From IMG/VR virus record IMGVR_UViG_3300030012_003430, positions 1 through 45,059 of that record: a DNA stretch of 45,059 nt; one strand, written 5' to 3'. A model generated the notes under the pieces. It ran no database searches, was not told where the DNA came from, and saw only the letters and a list, made by a program, of their open reading frames with translations. Shown one piece after another: positions 42,527 to 45,059 of the stretch (the stretch's first letter is position 1; each line of letters opens with the position of its first letter). Made by a program: the position numbers and the translations under genes. The stretch is from a virus.

Positions 42527-43333
42527 ATGAGTGGATTCGGCGGCGGAGGTTTTACACCCTCACCAAATAATATTAATGGTGATGCTACTGTAAGTGGCAA
42601 CTCTACTGTATCTGGAGATATGACAGTAGTTGGAACCCTTGTTGTCAATGAGAACTCAACTAGTACTGGTGATCTCCGAGTAGAGAGCAATAACAACGAG
42701 CATATGTTGTTTGTTGATGCAAGCTCCAATCGTGTAGGTATTGGTAGCAACTCTCCACAGAATCTCTTAGATGTTAAAGATCCTTTCCACAGTGCAGATG
42801 TTGCGTTTGCGCAGCCTGCTGTATTGTGTTTGACTAGTAGAAAAGAAGTAGGCATTAAACTTGTGGCAGATACTGATAATCTAACTGAGGTAGACAACCC
42901 TTACATAGATTTCTATACAGACGGCTCTCCAGATACTTCTGGCAGAAATAACAGGATAGCATCGATAGCTGTCGAGGGTAATGCTGGTACAAGTTATACA
43001 GATTCTCTATCAAATGCCTTTTTTCTAGATGCCTTTGTTCCAAACGCAACACCATCGTCTGTGAGGACCTTTCAGATCGCTACAGACTCTACAGGTGATG
43101 GGCATAAAGCTCGTATAACAATTGAAGGAACTAACGGCTTCCTCGGCATAAATACAAATGCTCCAACTCAAAAACTTGACATCAATAGTGATAGTTTTAG
43201 ACTTAGAACAGCCAAGACGCCATCTTCTGCCGGTGCAACTGGTGACCAAGGAACAATAGCTTGGGATGCAAACTATATCTACGTTTGTATTGCAACTGAC
43301 ACTTGGCGGCGTGTAGCTCATTCTACTTTCTAA
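42527..43333 (+). CDS. Fibre- or spike-like repetitive protein in the head module
   Basis: This 268-residue protein begins with a Gly-rich stretch (SGFGGGGF), then a beta-repeat region with DATVSGNSTVSGDMTVVGTL. Two NRVGIGSNSPQNLLDV-like units occur (also GFLGINTNAPTQKLDI), a pattern common in trimeric phage fibres and spikes. The C terminus, ATDTWRRVAHSTF, resembles fibre ends. A fibre gene next to scaffold and capsid genes suggests a head fibre or whisker, though a tail fibre cannot be excluded. It is followed by the longest non-coding gap of the window. Confidence 0.72.
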   Translation: MSGFGGGGFTPSPNNINGDATVSGNSTVSGDMTVVGTLVVNENSTSTGDLRVESNNNEHMLFVDASSNRVGIGSNSPQNLLDVKDPFHSADVAFAQPAVLCLTSRKEVGIKLVADTDNLTEVDNPYIDFYTDGSPDTSGRNNRIASIAVEGNAGTSYTDSLSNAFFLDAFVPNATPSSVRTFQIATDSTGDGHKARITIEGTNGFLGINTNAPTQKLDINSDSFRLRTAKTPSSAGATGDQGTIAWDANYIYVCIATDTWRRVAHSTF

Positions 43334-43444
43334 TATACTGTTACAGCCCGCTGCTGGTATGTTGGCGGTATAAAAAATAGTCTTTTAGGATAATAATCAA
43401 CTATTTATTTTTGATGTATTTTCATCAGACAAGGGGATTATTAT
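43334..43444 (+). promoter_or_regulatory. 111-base non-coding gap before scaffold and capsid genes
   Basis: This is the longest gap. It contains TATAAAAAATAG near 43370, AACTATTTA at 43399-43407 and an AGGGGAT ribosome-binding site ahead of the ATG at 43445. The position upstream of the most highly expressed head genes makes a promoter likely, but no consensus can be fixed from a single copy. No strong terminator hairpin is seen. Confidence 0.4.
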
Positions 43445-44452
43445 ATGTCTAGTATGCTAGAGCAAGCAATCATCGATGCCCAGACACTACGTGAGGCTGC
43501 GATCAAAAATGCTGAAACAGCAGTGGTCGAGAAATATTCTGACGAAGTTCGAGAGGCAGTTAGCAATCTTTTAGAACAAGAGGATGACCTAGGATTAGAC
43601 CTAGGGCTAGAGGACACTGATACAGCAGAAACTCCAGCCGAGGCATCCCCTGAAACAGAAGAAGTAGTCGATCAGGCTCCTGCCGCACATCTTGCAGAAG
43701 ATGAAACTGTCGTTATCGATCTAGATGACATCGGTGCTACTCTAGAGAAAGAGCTTGCATCTGGCGAAGCTAGTGAAGATGATGGCGTCTCTCGTGATGA
43801 AATGATGGATAGTCTTGAACTAGACACAGAAGAAGAGCCAGCAAATCGTCCTGATCAAGAACTAGAAGAAGAGCTTGACCTTGACGAAGGCGAGCTAGTT
43901 GATCTGTTCAAAGAGATCCTAGCTGTTGATGTCCCTCAGGGCGACATTGATATGGCTTTAGAAGAAGCTCCAGAAGAAGAGTTGACACAAGACGAACTTC
44001 AGGAAACCCCTCCAACTGACGGCATGAATAAAGAAGATGTCGAAGAGCTTCAAGCTGAGTTGGAAAAAGAAAACGATGAATTAAAAGAACAAGTAGCTAA
44101 GTTGACAGAAACATTAAACGTAGCTAAAGAAACATTTGAAAAATTAAACTTGCATAATGCAAGATTATTGTATGCGAACCGTGTACTATCTGACTCCTCC
44201 CTGAATGAGCAGCAAAAATCCAAAATTGCTGAGATGGTTGATAAGGCACGATCAGTAGAAGAAGCGAAGTTGGTTTTTGAAACCCTTCAAAAGACAATGG
44301 CGACAACCAAAAAGGTTGCTCCACAATCATTGTCTGAAGCAGTATCAAAATCATCATCAGTTATTCTTGGCGGAAATCGTAGAGATGAAAGCACTACTGA
44401 GAGTAATCCAACAACAAATCGTTGGGCAACACTCGCAGGTCTTAACAAATAA
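43445..44452 (+). CDS. Prohead scaffold/core protein, T4 gp22-like
   Basis: This 335-residue protein is strongly acidic up to about residue 200, then forms a coiled coil (about 196-245) and a helical region (AKLVFETLQKTMATTKK), ending NRWATLAGLNK. Its place directly before the major capsid gene is that of gp22 in T4. It contains at least three exact gp21-type sites: LRE|A at 15-18, LEE|A at 172-175 and LSE|A at 296-299. T4 gp22 is shredded by gp21 to make room for DNA, so these sites support the same fate here. Confidence 0.82.
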   Translation: MSSMLEQAIIDAQTLREAAIKNAETAVVEKYSDEVREAVSNLLEQEDDLGLDLGLEDTDTAETPAEASPETEEVVDQAPAAHLAEDETVVIDLDDIGATLEKELASGEASEDDGVSRDEMMDSLELDTEEEPANRPDQELEEELDLDEGELVDLFKEILAVDVPQGDIDMALEEAPEEELTQDELQETPPTDGMNKEDVEELQAELEKENDELKEQVAKLTETLNVAKETFEKLNLHNARLLYANRVLSDSSLNEQQKSKIAEMVDKARSVEEAKLVFETLQKTMATTKKVAPQSLSEAVSKSSSVILGGNRRDESTTESNPTTNRWATLAGLNK

Positions 44453-44482
44453 ACTGATAAAATCATTTAAGGAGATATAAAA

Positions 44483-45059
44483 ATGTCAGTATTAGAAACA
44501 CTCACAGAAGGCATCAAGGCTCGTTCCTTGGCCAATGAGGGTGAAGCACTTCTAGGGAAGTGGGAAAAAACTGGTCTTCTTGAAGGTCTAGGCGATGTTA
44601 CACGTAGTAACATGGCTCGTCTTCTAGAAAACCAAGCAGCCCAACTTCTCAAAGAATCCAGCACAATGCAGGCTGGTGACGTAGAAGGCTTCTCCGCAGT
44701 TGCATTCCCAATCGTTCGTCGTGTATTCGGCAACCTATTGGCACAGGATCTTGTATCCGTCCAACCAATGAGCCTACCTTCAGGTCTCATTTTCTTCATG
44801 GACTTCACCTACAATAAGGCAGTCACTACTGCTGGTGCGCTTGCAAACAAGTCAGTTTACGGTGGTAACGTCGTTGCCAGCCAGTTGACCGGTGGTGTTG
44901 ACTTGGGTAATGACCCCGTTCTAAGACCAGAAGAAAGCTTCTATGCTCTTAACAATGGTTATAGTGCTGCAACCAGTTCCGCTACAACTAACATCGGTGG
45001 CGGCGCTGCTGGTGAGGTCCGCTTTGCCTATGGCGATGGCGATGGTAACCTAGGTAGCT
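44483..45059 (+). CDS. gp23: Major capsid protein, T4 gp23-type, 3'-truncated by the window edge
   Basis: The ATG at 44483 follows an AAGGAGATA ribosome-binding site. The frame stays open to the last base, giving 192 residues of a protein that should be about 450-520 long. The N-terminal region has LLGKWEKTGLLEG and MARLLENQAAQLLKE, then VEGFSAVAFPIVRRVFGNLL and VQPMSLPSGLIFFMDFTYN, the gp23 pattern. Candidate gp21 processing sites are LKE58 before S59, close to the T4 cleavage at E65, and LTE9 before G10. The antisense open frame at 44467-44808 is a shadow of this gene. Confidence 0.93.
   Translation, partial: MSVLETLTEGIKARSLANEGEALLGKWEKTGLLEGLGDVTRSNMARLLENQAAQLLKESSTMQAGDVEGFSAVAFPIVRRVFGNLLAQDLVSVQPMSLPSGLIFFMDFTYNKAVTTAGALANKSVYGGNVVASQLTGGVDLGNDPVLRPEESFYALNNGYSAATSSATTNIGGGAAGEVRFAYGDGDGNLGS

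Noticed and set aside
44467-44808. Open frame on the minus strand across the start of the capsid gene
   Set aside because: It is the mirror of the strongly conserved gp23-like coding sequence; all other genes are on the plus strand.
1-45059. tRNA genes, CRISPR arrays, insertion sequences, integrase or homing endonuclease genes
   Set aside because: No cloverleaf, spaced repeat array, transposase or endonuclease motif could be found; gaps are too short for most of them.

Overview
The window is a contiguous piece of a tailed double-stranded DNA phage genome with a T4-like (myovirus-type) head module. It is AT-rich and very tightly packed: every supported gene is on the + strand and most stops and starts overlap or lie within a few bases. 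The diagnostic genes are a gp17-type large terminase, a gp20-type portal, a gp21-type prohead protease, an acidic scaffold and the start of a gp23-type major capsid protein. The host cannot be named from sequence. A lipoprotein with a lipobox, an RseP-like site-2 protease and sigma70-like promoters suggest a Gram-negative bacterium. Several accessory proteins resemble families I associate with uncultured marine phages; that is recollection, not a database result.

Layout. (1) 1-14350: seven large virion proteins of unassigned role, including two pairs of neighbouring paralogues; the first runs off the left edge. (2) 14362-17116: RuvC-like resolvase, a basic tagged protein, a HAD-type nucleotidase and a CHC2/TOPRIM primase. 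(3) 17126-24637: a run of small basic or Cys-rich proteins followed by an 1859-residue multidomain protein. (4) 24711-26428: a coiled-coil membrane protein, an M50 site-2 protease and two more tagged small proteins. (5) 26499-31855: a single-chain Mre11-Rad50 (gp47-gp46) protein, a DNA methyltransferase inserted at its 3' end between 39-bp direct repeats, a lipoprotein, a TudS/DUF523-like protein and a MazG-like protein. (6) 31857-34578: small membrane proteins, two small GDLV proteins and a divergent FtsZ/tubulin-like GTPase. (7) 34575-45059: the packaging and head module, which also holds a bS21-like ribosomal protein and a fibre-like protein.

The most interesting pattern cuts across these modules. 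At least nine proteins start with a similar short peptide of the form MKIT-x-S-Q-[LV]-x(3)-[ILV]-x-E, or a variant such as the WRKFLQE of one protein. It puts an [LIV]-x-E tripeptide near residues 9-14, most often exactly at 12-14. T4 internal proteins and the ADP-ribosyltransferase Alt carry an N-terminal capsid targeting sequence cleaved by gp21 after [LI]-x-E, and this phage has a gp21-type protease. I infer that the tagged proteins may be a packaged, injected cohort. The 1859-residue protein has such a segment at its N terminus and twice inside, so it may be a polyprotein with an ADP-ribosyltransferase-like N-terminal module, a central module and an HExxH metalloprotease module. Direct proof needs virion proteomics.

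No tRNA gene, CRISPR array, insertion sequence or minus-strand gene could be supported, and no gene-free stretch exceeds about 110 bases.
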